The position numbers were made by a program, and so were the translations under genes. This document shows, in pieces, positions 1-7,353 of a DNA stretch of 9,257 bases. The stretch is from Accumulibacter sp. (GTDB lineage Bacteria > Pseudomonadota > Gammaproteobacteria > Burkholderiales > Rhodocyclaceae). Positions within the stretch are counted from its first letter, which is position 1. Each line of letters opens with the position of its first letter. The DNA is taken from NCBI GenBank assembly GCA_003538495.1, contig DPSD01000427.1, positions 6,262 to 15,518 of the forward strand, given 5' to 3'. The notes under the pieces are model-generated. The model ran no database searches, was not told where the DNA came from, and was given only the letters and a program-made list of their open reading frames with translations.

Positions 1-2415
1 GTTCACTGCGGGCGCGGGTGCCGCGACGGGTAGCGTCCCACCGAACAGATCGATCTGTGGTGTGGGCGAAGCCAGCGGTTTCGCTCTCGGCGGCTTCTTC
101 GGGAGCACCGGCGTTTCAGGGCCTCCTGCTGGCAATGCGGCCTCCAGCGGCGCCCACCAATCCGGTTGTGGCGCAGCCGCCACCTGCCAGCCCTTCAGCA
201 CCGTGTTGCGTGGCGTAAACACGCTCAGCGGCACGACGACTTCCTGTGCCGATACCCCGCCGTGATAGCCGTTCTTCCTGGCTCCGTGGCGGACGCCTTC
301 CGACCACGTGCAGAGCACCGCGTTGCCGGATGGCGTCTTCACGCGACCACCCTCGAAGAGCAGCTCGCCTGCGTCTGGCGTACCCGATGGCAACCGCCAG
401 CGATCGCCTTCCCCCTGGCCACGCTGCACCGTGCCATCGTCGATCACATGTCCATGGTCGGCGGTGACCACGACCACCCGCCGCGCTCGACGTGCTTCGC
501 TCAACAAGGGCCCAAGCAGCCGCAGATCATCGATCGTCCAGCGCACCCGGATCTGGTTGGAGCCGCTCAGGTGGTCGTCGACGGCGTTGTAGACGACCGC
601 CACCACCTGCTGCTGTGGCGAGGCGATCGCATCGCGAACCGTCGACGACAAGCCTTCGGCGTCTGCGAGGTCGCCCTTGTGGAACACCACCGGCCTGGTC
701 CCGGCGCGCGACGCGCCGACGAGGGCAGGATGCGTCGCGAACGCGCTCTTCTCCTGCGCTGCTGCGCCGACCACCAGGCGGCCCGACAACAGGCTGCTGC
801 GGCTCACTTCGGTAATCGTCGGTAGCGCGGCGATGCCGACCGCCAGTGTCGTCGGCGAAGCCGTGACCTGCTCGTCCCATCCCAGGGCCTCCAGCTCCTC
901 GAAAAGCTCCCGAAAGATGGGGTAACTCAGTCCGTCCGCCACCAGCAACAGCACCGGGGTTTGCTTTGCCAGTGGGGCAAGCAAACGTTCGACAATCGCT
1001 TCCACCGGCATGCATGCGGGTTCTGCCCGGGGCTCACGGTTCCAGACCTGCAGGGCTTGCGCAAAGCGTTGATTGAATGCCTCGGCCTTTGTGCGTGCCG
1101 CTTCGCGCAAGGCAACGAAGGCTGAAGAAAGGCCCGGCAGGTCGTCGCCGCCGAGCAGTTTGAAACGTGCCCCATCGACGAAAGCGCCTTCGCGGGCATA
1201 CCGTTGCGCGAGGTCAGCGAACCCGCTTGCCCGACCTTCGCTCGAATCCTTGCTGTCTGGCCGCTCGGCGATCAGCCATCGACACAGGCGAACGGCCATC
1301 TTCACCCGCAGCATCCGTGTGCTTGCCGGATCGGCATGGGCATGGCGCGCTACCGAATCGGCCGCGCCTTCGATGGCCTGAAGTTGTGCCGTCGCTGGCC
1401 CGGCGATGAAGGTCTTGAGCGCATCCGCAAGCAGTGCCAGCCGCTGCTCCAGGCCGAGCGGAAGCACATCGCTCAGACGCGCGCAGGTATCAACATGAAG
1501 CTCGCGCAACAGCAACTCGGCACGTTCGGTCACCTCGTGACGCAAGGCCGGCGTCAAGGCCTGCAGACACTTCGCGGCGTCATTGCCCCAAAGACGTCCC
1601 TCGGCGGTGCCGATGCGCTTGCCGCCGATGAAGCGTTCGAGACGTATCGCGGCGGCGGCAAGCTCATGCACGCCTTCGCCCTGTGCCGACAGCACCACGC
1701 CGCACACCAGTCCGAGCGGGACGGCATCCCGCGTGTTGCCGGCCATTACGCAACACATGACCAGCGTGCCTACCGCTCCAGCTGAATCGCCGAGCCAGGC
1801 GGTGACCTGCGGCTTGGCCTGATCGGGCAGATCGTTGAAATACCCGGCCGCGTCGGAACCCAGAGACCAGTTCAACAGCATTGCCGCATCCGGCGTCGAG
1901 GCATCCAGACTCAGGCACCGGCCAAGGACGTGACGCCACGCCGTGTCCATATCGAGAAAGCCGTTGGGCAGGGGCGGATACGCACCGACGCCGGACCGCT
2001 CGACAAGCAGTTGCGCCATCCACCGGAAACGGCCGAGTCGCGCGTCGATCTCGCGCGCCTTGAAGAGCTGCTGCACCATTCCCCAGGCGTCGGGCTGAAA
2101 AACCTGAGCGCGGGCCAGTCGGGCCACCACGTCGCCGCCCAAGTCGCGTGCGGACAGCGGCGTCAACAGGATCAGGCCGTGGCAGGCCTGCTCGTCAGCG
2201 CCCTCTTCCAGCGCGGACAGCGCCTCGCGGACCATCAACGGGCTGTCGCACCAGCGCAGCCGGAACGGCCGGCCCGACAGATTGATGGCATCCGGCCACG
2301 CCGCCTGCGTCCTGGTCTGAATGGCGATGACCTTGGCGTCGCTCGCGCGCTCCAGCACGGCGAGCGCCTGTGCCTCGAGCTGCGGCAAGGACAAAGGCCC
2401 GGTGGCACCGGTCAC
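1..2415 (-). CDS. pglZ: BREX type 2 phosphatase-fold protein PglZ (3' end outside window)
   Basis: Open minus-strand frame of 805 codons with no stop, running off the left edge. PglZ proteins belong to the alkaline phosphatase superfamily and are core BREX components; the exact substrate is not settled. The PglZ domain is visible at about residues 485-735: a metal-site aspartate in LLLVADGLSY (D494), a PTITEVSR segment (532-539) where the family nucleophile threonine is expected, NAVDDHLSGSN (610-620), VVTADHGHV (D653, H654) and GYHGGVSAQEVVVPL (H718). All expected metal-site positions look intact. Residues 1-480 are a mostly helical region of unknown role, and the visible tail is Pro-rich with PDWW and DLFGG motifs. 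The start chosen is GTG at 2415, overlapping the pglY stop as GTGA, with GGGGAG about 6 bases upstream; the frame is open there and family-like sequence follows. The overlap implies translational coupling with pglY. brxD and brxHI would be expected further left. Confidence in the family is high; assignment to type 2 rests on the neighbours. Confidence 0.9.
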   Translation of the reverse strand, partial: MTGATGPLSLPQLEAQALAVLERASDAKVIAIQTRTQAAWPDAINLSGRPFRLRWCDSPLMVREALSALEEGADEQACHGLILLTPLSARDLGGDVVARLARAQVFQPDAWGMVQQLFKAREIDARLGRFRWMAQLLVERSGVGAYPPLPNGFLDMDTAWRHVLGRCLSLDASTPDAAMLLNWSLGSDAAGYFNDLPDQAKPQVTAWLGDSAGAVGTLVMCCVMAGNTRDAVPLGLVCGVVLSAQGEGVHELAAAAIRLERFIGGKRIGTAEGRLWGNDAAKCLQALTPALRHEVTERAELLLRELHVDTCARLSDVLPLGLEQRLALLADALKTFIAGPATAQLQAIEGAADSVARHAHADPASTRMLRVKMAVRLCRWLIAERPDSKDSSEGRASGFADLAQRYAREGAFVDGARFKLLGGDDLPGLSSAFVALREAARTKAEAFNQRFAQALQVWNREPRAEPACMPVEAIVERLLAPLAKQTPVLLLVADGLSYPIFRELFEELEALGWDEQVTASPTTLAVGIAALPTITEVSRSSLLSGRLVVGAAAQEKSAFATHPALVGASRAGTRPVVFHKGDLADAEGLSSTVRDAIASPQQQVVAVVYNAVDDHLSGSNQIRVRWTIDDLRLLGPLLSEARRARRVVVVTADHGHVIDDGTVQRGQGEGDRWRLPSGTPDAGELLFEGGRVKTPSGNAVLCTWSEGVRHGARKNGYHGGVSAQEVVVPLSVFTPRNTVLKGWQVAAAPQPDWWAPLEAALPAGGPETPVLPKKPPRAKPLASPTPQIDLFGGTLPVAAPAPAVN

Positions 2416-5400
2416 TTGCTGCTCCCCGGTCTTTCGAGCCGCCACGAGATCGACAGCCGCAGGTCCGTGTCCTTGTCGAGTTTGGCGTGCAGATCGTCGA
2501 GCAGCGCCAGCGCCTGCGTGCGGTCAAGGTCAGCCGCGGCGGATTCCTGCACGATTACCCGTGGCCTGGGTGCCGGCGCAGGTTTTTCCGGCGGCAGCGG
2601 CGGCGACACCGGACCGGGAGGCGTTGGCGGCGGTGCCACGGTCAGCAAGCGCACGGCCCTGCCGCGCTGCTCGTCGAGCGCCGCCTTCAGCCCGATCGCA
2701 TGCTCGTCGGCGGCCAGTGTCTCGCACACCCTGGCGACGACCGCCCGCGCAGCGGTTTGCCGCTCGTCGTTCAGCGCCTTCATCGCCTCGAAGATGTCCC
2801 ACGCTGCGGTGCGAACCGCTTCATCCAGTTCACGTGCCCTGGCCAGGGTCTGGCGCATGGCGACCTCGGAGGTTTCTATCGTTGCCCCGGCAAGGGTCGT
2901 GACCACCGCCGCGCTTTCGGCACTCAGCAGCCCGGCGAGCAAGGCCAGCGCCGAACGTGCCGTCTGCAGGCGACGGTTGTCGCTCGCCGCCGGGAACAAG
3001 GCCGACTTCTCGTTCAGCGTCCTGAGCAGGCTGCTGATCGGCTCGCGGGCCTCACGCGCCCTGGCCTGAACTTCCTCGACCAGCCTGGCGACGTTACCCG
3101 CATGGCGCGATGTCGGGATCGTCAGACCGAACAGCGCGGCGGCACGCTTGCAGGCGGCCTCCCAGTCGCCGGGTTCGGGCAGGATCTGCTCGCGCAGCTC
3201 CAGTTCGTCCGGCATCTGGTCGATGCTCGCCAGGTAGGGGACATTGCCGCGCACGAAACGGCGATTCATATGCCCGGCGAAGGCCAGGATGATCAGGTTC
3301 TGCACCTCGGCCGGCAGCCCCATCGCCAGTGGCTGGTCGATCCACTTGCGCAGATCGGCGACGGTGATCGCGGCGCCCGCTTTGGCCTGCTCGCGGAGAA
3401 AGTGCGAGCGCCAATGGTCAAGCAGCACAAAATGGCTCTCGCCCGTCTTGCCCAAATGCACCGGGTCGGCGATCGAGCGGATCAGTTGCCGCAGCACGCG
3501 ATCGCCGACCGGCGCGCGTCCGTCGGCGCTGCCGATCGCCCGCTCCAGTTCCGGCCACACTTTTTTCACCACCGCTGGCCTCACCTCGGCATCGAAGACC
3601 GGATGCGCCGGGTATTGGTGCCTGAAGAGCTGGTCGAGCAGCGCCTCGAACGCCGATTTCAGGTTCGCCCCGACCGGCGGCAGCGGCGTCAGCGTCCGGT
3701 CCAGCGAGCGGAACTGGTCTTCGGGCGCCATCGGGTTCACCACCGCGTCGCGCGAGTCGCCGGCGATGCCGTAGGCCACCTCCAGGTATTGCCGCACCCG
3801 CTGCTGCAACTGGTCGCGCTGGTTGCGCAGCAGCGCCTGCGCCGGCCCGCGATCGACCAGCGCCAGGTGGGCGGCCAGCTCGTTGAAGCGCTCCCCGGTG
3901 AGGATGTAGTCCAGCACCACCAGCCGGCCCAGATCATGCTGCGCCTTGGCGCTGAAAAACGACGGCAGCCACACCAGGGTCTGCGTATCGTCGCCGCGAT
4001 AGTCGGCCAAACGGACCAGATCGTCGGCCGGGGTGAACTGCGGGTCGTCGAACGGGAAGTCGATGACCACGCTCCAGGTGCCCGCGCGCCCGCGCAGCTT
4101 CTCGTCCGACATCTCGCGGACGTTCTCGAACAGCACCTCGACCTCGCGCCGGGTCCCGCGCCACAGCACCGTGTAGGTGGCGAAGAGGTCGTTGGTGTCG
4201 GTCACGCCGAGTTGCTCGAACAGCATCTCTTTCACGCGCCGCCGGCGGTTGCCCGGGTTGTCGCTGGAGGCCGCCGGCCCGCGCACGATGGGCTCGATGT
4301 CGACGCCGGTGACCTGGATCGAGATCAGCGAGTTGGTATCGTCGGTGACCTTGATCTCGCCGATGTCGGCCGCCCACTCCTTGCACTTGCGCAGCACGTC
4401 CTGGGTTTCGCGGCCGGGGATCGGCGAGCGGATCGTGCCGTGGTTCAGCGCGGCCAGGCGTTGCGCCGTCAGGGCCTTCAAGGAATCGACTTCCGGCACC
4501 AGCGCGCTCAGCAGCAGCGTCTTGATCAGCCGCGCATCGTTGCGCAGCGCTCGCGCCCTGGCCGGGTCGGCGTCGCCGATGCGGATGTTTTCCCAGGTCA
4601 CGCCGTGCTGGCGTTCCAGATGCGGCAGCAGCTTCCGCCGATACAGCCGCTTGGCGTTGTCGAAGTGGATGCGCATCGCTTCCGAAAACGGCTCGTCGCC
4701 ATCGGCGATCACGTCGAAGAGGTCGCCGACCGGGATGATCTGGCCCAGTTCCAGGTCATCACGCCGATCCACCAGCAGTTGCAGCATCAGCTTCAAGGCC
4801 GTGCGCTCGCGCTGCAAGGCCGCCGACACGGCGATCAGGGTCTGCACCAGTGCCGGGCTGAACGGATAGACCTTGCGGAACATTTCCTTGTCCGCGGTCT
4901 CGGTCAGCAGCGTGTTCCAGACCTCGGGCCTGACCTTCTGGAATTCATCGAAGGCGTTGCCCAGCGTCTGCCGGGCCGCTTCGGACAACGGCCGGAGCAC
5001 GCGCTTCTCGGCGATCGCCGGCAGGTTGCGGTCTTCGAGCGTGATGCGGTGGAAGCGCGCTTCCCAGTGGCGCAGCACGTCGCTGAACTGCAATTGCAGC
5101 GAGCCGGCGAGGTTTTCGCCGACCAGTTCGCGCAGGTCGCGTTGCCGGGCGACGAAGCTGACCAGCGGAATCGGCCGGTCAGCGTTGCCGGCCTCGACCA
5201 GCTTGACAAGCTTGGTGCCCTCGCTGCTGACGAAGCTGACATCGGCCGCCCGGCTGGCCAGCCACAGGATCAGCTCGTCGAGGAACAGGATCACCGCGTC
5301 GTAACCGAGCGCGTGAGCGTGGCGGCTGATGATGCTCAGGCCGTCGTCGAGCGGCACGAAGGCCTCGCCGCGGCTCTCGGCGACATCGGCGATGGCCGTG

Positions 5401-6095
5401 AAGTAGCGGCTGATCAGGTCGCCGACCAGGCGCACGCGGTCGTCCCCGCTCGGCGGCTCGAGCATCGCGGCTTCGAAGCTCGTCGCATCCCAGCCGCCGC
5501 TCAGATCGCCCCAGCCGCTGTCAGCGCCGCCGCCGTTGTCGTCAGCATCGGACCCCGCGTTCAGATCCCGGAAGAACGCCTCGTCGCCGAGGCGATCGCG
5601 CATGCGCACCGCGTCTTCAAAAAGGCGCTCCGAAAGATAGAAGCCGGGGATCGGCGCATCGGGATGGCGCTTGCGCACGAACTCGGCGTAGCCGCCGAGG
5701 ATCGCCGACTCCATGCTGCGCGCACCGATCATGTGATACGGCACGAGCAGGAACCTGCGCTCCTGCGTCCAGCCGTTGTGCTGGGCGACGACATTGGCCA
5801 GCTCGGGCATCGAACGCGCCGAGACGTTGTTGTCGAGCAGCAGGTTGAGCACCGCCATGAAGTGGCTCTTGCCCGAGCCGAAACTGCCGTGCAGGTACGC
5901 GGCCTTGCTGGTGCCGCCCTGGACCGACTGCTTGATGAAGTTCAGCGCATCGTTGAAGCAGGCGTTGAGCTGCGGCGTCACCACGTAGTCGCTCAGCGTC
6001 GCCTCGGCATGCGCCACGCCGTCGGCCAGCTTGAGGACGAAGTCACCCTGGTGCACGCGCTCCGGGATGGCGATCAGGTCTTTCAGCAGCGGCAT
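2412..6095 (-). CDS. pglY: BREX type 2 P-loop ATPase PglY
   Basis: Complete gene for a 1227-residue cytoplasmic ATPase, close to the roughly 1,250-1,300 residues usual for PglY. A Walker A motif GSFGSGKS lies at residues 70-77 and a Walker B strand VILFLDEL at 268-275 (D273, E274). It is followed by a possible sensor strand, PLVSFVARQRDL (310-321). An acidic, Gly-rich loop (about 178-204) separates the two Walker motifs. The long remainder is mostly helical, and a Pro-rich linker (about 1153-1178) leads to a short C-terminal segment ending ISWRLERPGSSK. PglY is a core BREX type 2 component needed for phage exclusion; it is related to BrxC of type 1, and ATP hydrolysis is inferred from the motifs. 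The start is placed at 6095 because AAGGAAG precedes it at good spacing and MPLLKDLIAIPERV is the family-like N-terminus; the frame is open to an ATG at 6164, but those 23 residues are low-complexity and cover an inverted repeat. The stop overlaps the pglZ start (GTGA). BrxC is the main alternative label; the BREX-2-like PglX argues for PglY. Confidence 0.9.
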   Translation of the reverse strand: MPLLKDLIAIPERVHQGDFVLKLADGVAHAEATLSDYVVTPQLNACFNDALNFIKQSVQGGTSKAAYLHGSFGSGKSHFMAVLNLLLDNNVSARSMPELANVVAQHNGWTQERRFLLVPYHMIGARSMESAILGGYAEFVRKRHPDAPIPGFYLSERLFEDAVRMRDRLGDEAFFRDLNAGSDADDNGGGADSGWGDLSGGWDATSFEAAMLEPPSGDDRVRLVGDLISRYFTAIADVAESRGEAFVPLDDGLSIISRHAHALGYDAVILFLDELILWLASRAADVSFVSSEGTKLVKLVEAGNADRPIPLVSFVARQRDLRELVGENLAGSLQLQFSDVLRHWEARFHRITLEDRNLPAIAEKRVLRPLSEAARQTLGNAFDEFQKVRPEVWNTLLTETADKEMFRKVYPFSPALVQTLIAVSAALQRERTALKLMLQLLVDRRDDLELGQIIPVGDLFDVIADGDEPFSEAMRIHFDNAKRLYRRKLLPHLERQHGVTWENIRIGDADPARARALRNDARLIKTLLLSALVPEVDSLKALTAQRLAALNHGTIRSPIPGRETQDVLRKCKEWAADIGEIKVTDDTNSLISIQVTGVDIEPIVRGPAASSDNPGNRRRRVKEMLFEQLGVTDTNDLFATYTVLWRGTRREVEVLFENVREMSDEKLRGRAGTWSVVIDFPFDDPQFTPADDLVRLADYRGDDTQTLVWLPSFFSAKAQHDLGRLVVLDYILTGERFNELAAHLALVDRGPAQALLRNQRDQLQQRVRQYLEVAYGIAGDSRDAVVNPMAPEDQFRSLDRTLTPLPPVGANLKSAFEALLDQLFRHQYPAHPVFDAEVRPAVVKKVWPELERAIGSADGRAPVGDRVLRQLIRSIADPVHLGKTGESHFVLLDHWRSHFLREQAKAGAAITVADLRKWIDQPLAMGLPAEVQNLIILAFAGHMNRRFVRGNVPYLASIDQMPDELELREQILPEPGDWEAACKRAAALFGLTIPTSRHAGNVARLVEEVQARAREAREPISSLLRTLNEKSALFPAASDNRRLQTARSALALLAGLLSAESAAVVTTLAGATIETSEVAMRQTLARARELDEAVRTAAWDIFEAMKALNDERQTAARAVVARVCETLAADEHAIGLKAALDEQRGRAVRLLTVAPPPTPPGPVSPPLPPEKPAPAPRPRVIVQESAAADLDRTQALALLDDLHAKLDKDTDLRLSISWRLERPGSSK

Positions 6096-6101
6096 CGAAT
6101 G

Positions 6102-6108
6102 CTTCCTT
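6102..6108 (-). promoter_or_regulatory. Ribosome binding site of pglY
   Basis: AAGGAAG on the minus strand, ending 6 bases before the ATG at 6095. It decides the start of pglY: the alternative ATG at 6164 has no comparable site, and starting there would place coding sequence over an inverted repeat. Confidence 0.65.
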
Positions 6109-6133
6109 TCCGGCGGCCCGCCCCTTGGGGCCG

Positions 6134-6156
6134 ACATGTTGTCCAAACGAACATGT
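6134..6156. repeat. Inverted repeat ACATGTT-N9-AACATGT
   Basis: Perfect 7-bp arms (6134-6140 and 6150-6156) around a 9-base spacer, with centres of the arms about 16 bases apart. The arms are themselves nearly palindromic (ACATGT). The geometry suits a dimeric DNA-binding regulator better than an RNA hairpin. It lies upstream of the pglY ribosome binding site, where a repressor could block transcription. No regulator gene is present in the window. Confidence 0.6.
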
Positions 6157-6166
6157 GGCGACAACG

Positions 6167-6194
6167 TGTTAAAAATACGATCATGTTTTTAACA
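6167..6194. repeat. Inverted repeat TGTTAAAAA-N10-TTTTTAACA
   Basis: Perfect 9-bp arms (6167-6175 and 6186-6194) around a 10-base spacer. The arms are AT-rich against a GC-rich background. It sits 11 bases from the first inverted repeat and about 72 bases upstream of the pglY start. It could be an operator overlapping promoter elements. A terminator for the upstream fic gene is less likely, because the arms are AT-rich and the spacer long, although a T-run does follow on the minus strand. Confidence 0.6.
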
Positions 6195-6222
6195 GATCGT
6201 GTCGTGCGGTCGGCCGATTTGC

Positions 6223-7340
6223 TCATCGCGTCAGCAGCGCGAACAGCGCCTGGTTGATGAAATACACCTCACGGCCGATCTTCTGGCCGTGCAGCACGCC
6301 CAGGCGCTCCAGTTCGCGCAGGTATTTGGCACAGGTCTGCCGCGTGCCAATGCCGGCACGTTCGAGGAACTGGATCTTGCAGTAGGGCTGCCGGAAGATC
6401 TGCTCGATCAGGTCCTTGCTGTAGACGCCCGGCGCCTCGCGTTGCACGCGTTCGCGCACCGCTTCCATCAGCGCCATGATGTCGGCGATCTGCTGGCGCG
6501 TGCGCAGCGAGGTCTGCTCCACCGCGTCCAGCATGTACAGCACCCAGTCGCCCCAGGCGCCTTCCTCGGTGACCCGCCGCAGGCCTTCGTAGTAGGCCGG
6601 CTTGTGGTCGATGATGTGGCGCGACAGGTAGAGCACCGGCAGGTTGAGCAGCCCCCGGTCCACCAGGTACAGGATGTTCACGATTCGCCCGCTGCGCCCG
6701 TTGCCATCGGGGAAGGGGTGGATGGCCTCGAACTGGTAGTGCACCAGCGCCATCTTCACCAGCACGTCCAGCCCGCTTCCCGGCCCCCTTCCCGGCCCGC
6801 CTCCCGGCCCGCTTCCCGGCCCATCCTCGGCGTGCATGAAGTTCTCAAGGTGACGCAGCTTGTCGCGGATGACCGCTTCGCCTTCGGGCGGCGGATCGTC
6901 TCACCCCGGCCGTTGGTGATGCGTGTGCCGGGCGTACGACGCACGCTGACGTCGGTCTGCTTGATGAGCTGCGCGATTTCGATGAACAGGCCCGTGGCCA
7001 GCGGCCGTTCCCTGATCTGCCGGAAGCCGTAGTTCAGTGCCTGCCGGTAGCGCAGCACCTCCCTGGCTTCGGCGCTGGCCGGCAGGGCTTCGTCCGACGC
7101 CACCTTGAACAGCTCGTCGTTCGTCGTCAGGATGTTCTCGATCTCCGACGACGCGCGCGCTTCCTGCAGCACCAGGCTGTCGATCAACATCGCCTGGTTC
7201 GGCATGCGCTCGGCCATGCCCTTCAACTCGGCCAGGGCACGGCTGGCCGTGATCGCCTTCTTGAGAACGGCGGCGGTCTCCACCTCTGCCGTCGGCGGCA
7301 GGGGGGGCAGGTCGTTGAAGGGTCTGTTGCGGTCGAACAT
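6223..7340 (-). pseudogene. Fic-family AMP-transferase (frameshifted)
   Basis: Fic proteins usually transfer AMP from ATP to Ser, Thr or Tyr of a target protein. The N-terminal half reads from ATG 7340 (Fic_N-like; MFDRNRPFNDLPPLPP) and carries SSEIEN at residues 64-69, matching the inhibitory helix motif [ST]xxxE[GN] of class II Fic proteins. After GRGETI (codon ending at 6894) the expected continuation (PPEGEAVIRDKLRHLENF) is in another frame, which stays open to the stop at 6223. The second half holds a perfect active site, HPFPDGNGRSGR (6685-6720), and a C-terminal winged-helix-like region. Family members usually read ETIYTPPEG here, so about 4 bases appear lost near 6893. The N-terminal frame instead ends at 6756, before the active site. 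A (PGxG)4 insertion precedes the active site. The gene starts 11 bases after the HEPN-like gene behind AAGGAGG. It is likely a pseudogene; a sequencing error or recoding could restore a protein of about 370 residues. Confidence 0.8.
6772..6819. repeat. 4 x 12 bp tandem repeat inside the Fic gene
   Basis: Four consecutive 12-base units, plus-strand consensus CCCGCTTCCCGG, with single-base changes in units 2 and 3 and none in 1 and 4. In the catalytic-half frame they encode PGSG-PGGG-PGRG-PGSG. The sequence joins MHAEDG to LDVLVKMALVHYQ, whereas Fic relatives typically have these segments almost directly joined, so the repeat looks like an in-frame expansion. Copy-number change by whole units would not alter the frame. 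Confidence 0.85.
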
Positions 7341-7346
7341 GTCGGC

Positions 7347-7353
7347 CCTCCTT
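7347..7353 (-). promoter_or_regulatory. Ribosome binding site of the Fic gene
   Basis: AAGGAGG on the minus strand, 6 bases from the ATG at 7340, overlapping the TAA stop of the preceding gene. This near-ideal Shine-Dalgarno site fixes the Fic start and shows tight operon packing with the HEPN-like gene. Confidence 0.75.

Larger units (their letters stand above)
6096..6222 (-). promoter_or_regulatory. Intergenic regulatory region upstream of pglY
   Basis: This 127-bp gap between the Fic stop and the pglY start is the only real non-coding stretch in the window. Its middle is strikingly AT-rich (runs of five A and five T) in an otherwise GC-rich locus. It carries two separate inverted repeats (6134-6156 and 6167-6194) and a small CCCCTTGGGG palindrome at 6121-6130 just before the ribosome binding site. 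It probably holds the promoter and operators of pglY-pglZ. A weak sigma70-like match on the minus strand is TTGTCG, 17 bases, CAACAT, reading from about 6164 to 6136, but it is too poor to call. In Streptomyces coelicolor pglYZ are also transcribed apart from pglWX, which fits a separate promoter here. Confidence 0.5.

Noticed and set aside
166..825. Plus-strand open frame opposite the 3' part of pglZ, and a similar one at 1930-3069
   Set aside because: Antisense shadows of pglZ and of the pglZ/pglY junction. The opposite strand encodes the conserved PglZ metal-site motifs and PglY sequence.
2412..6095. Labelling the large ATPase as BrxC of BREX type 1
   Set aside because: BrxC is related, but the neighbouring PglX has the BREX-2 style C-terminus and the ATPase is directly followed by pglZ with an overlap, as in Pgl/BREX-2 loci. 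No brxA, brxB or brxL is seen.
6121..6130. CCCCTTGGGG palindrome as a transcription terminator
   Set aside because: Four-base arms with a two-base loop, no T-run on either side, and it lies between the likely promoter and the pglY ribosome binding site.
6093..6164. Upstream ATG at 6164 as the start of pglY
   Set aside because: The extra 23 residues look non-coding, the region carries an inverted repeat, and a good ribosome binding site precedes the ATG at 6095, which begins the family-like sequence.
2370..6257. A 1295-codon open frame on the plus strand opposite pglY
   Set aside because: It is almost exactly antisense to pglY, has a composition typical of antisense GC-rich frames (rich in Arg, Gln, His and Val), shows no recognisable domain, and has no ribosome binding site of note. 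pglY has clear Walker motifs.
6772..6819. Tandem repeat considered as a CRISPR-like or origin iteron array
   Set aside because: The units are only 12 bp, directly adjacent without spacers, and lie in frame inside a coding sequence.
6881..6903. Programmed ribosomal frameshift in the Fic gene
   Set aside because: No classical slippery heptamer is visible at the junction, and the join coincides with a short stretch missing relative to the usual ETIYTPPEG. Deletion or sequence error is simpler.
6199..7032. Plus-strand open frame of 277 codons opposite the Fic gene
   Set aside because: The minus strand encodes unmistakable Fic motifs over the same bases. The repeated Arg-Pro-Ala-Ser run is only the 12-bp repeat read in another frame.
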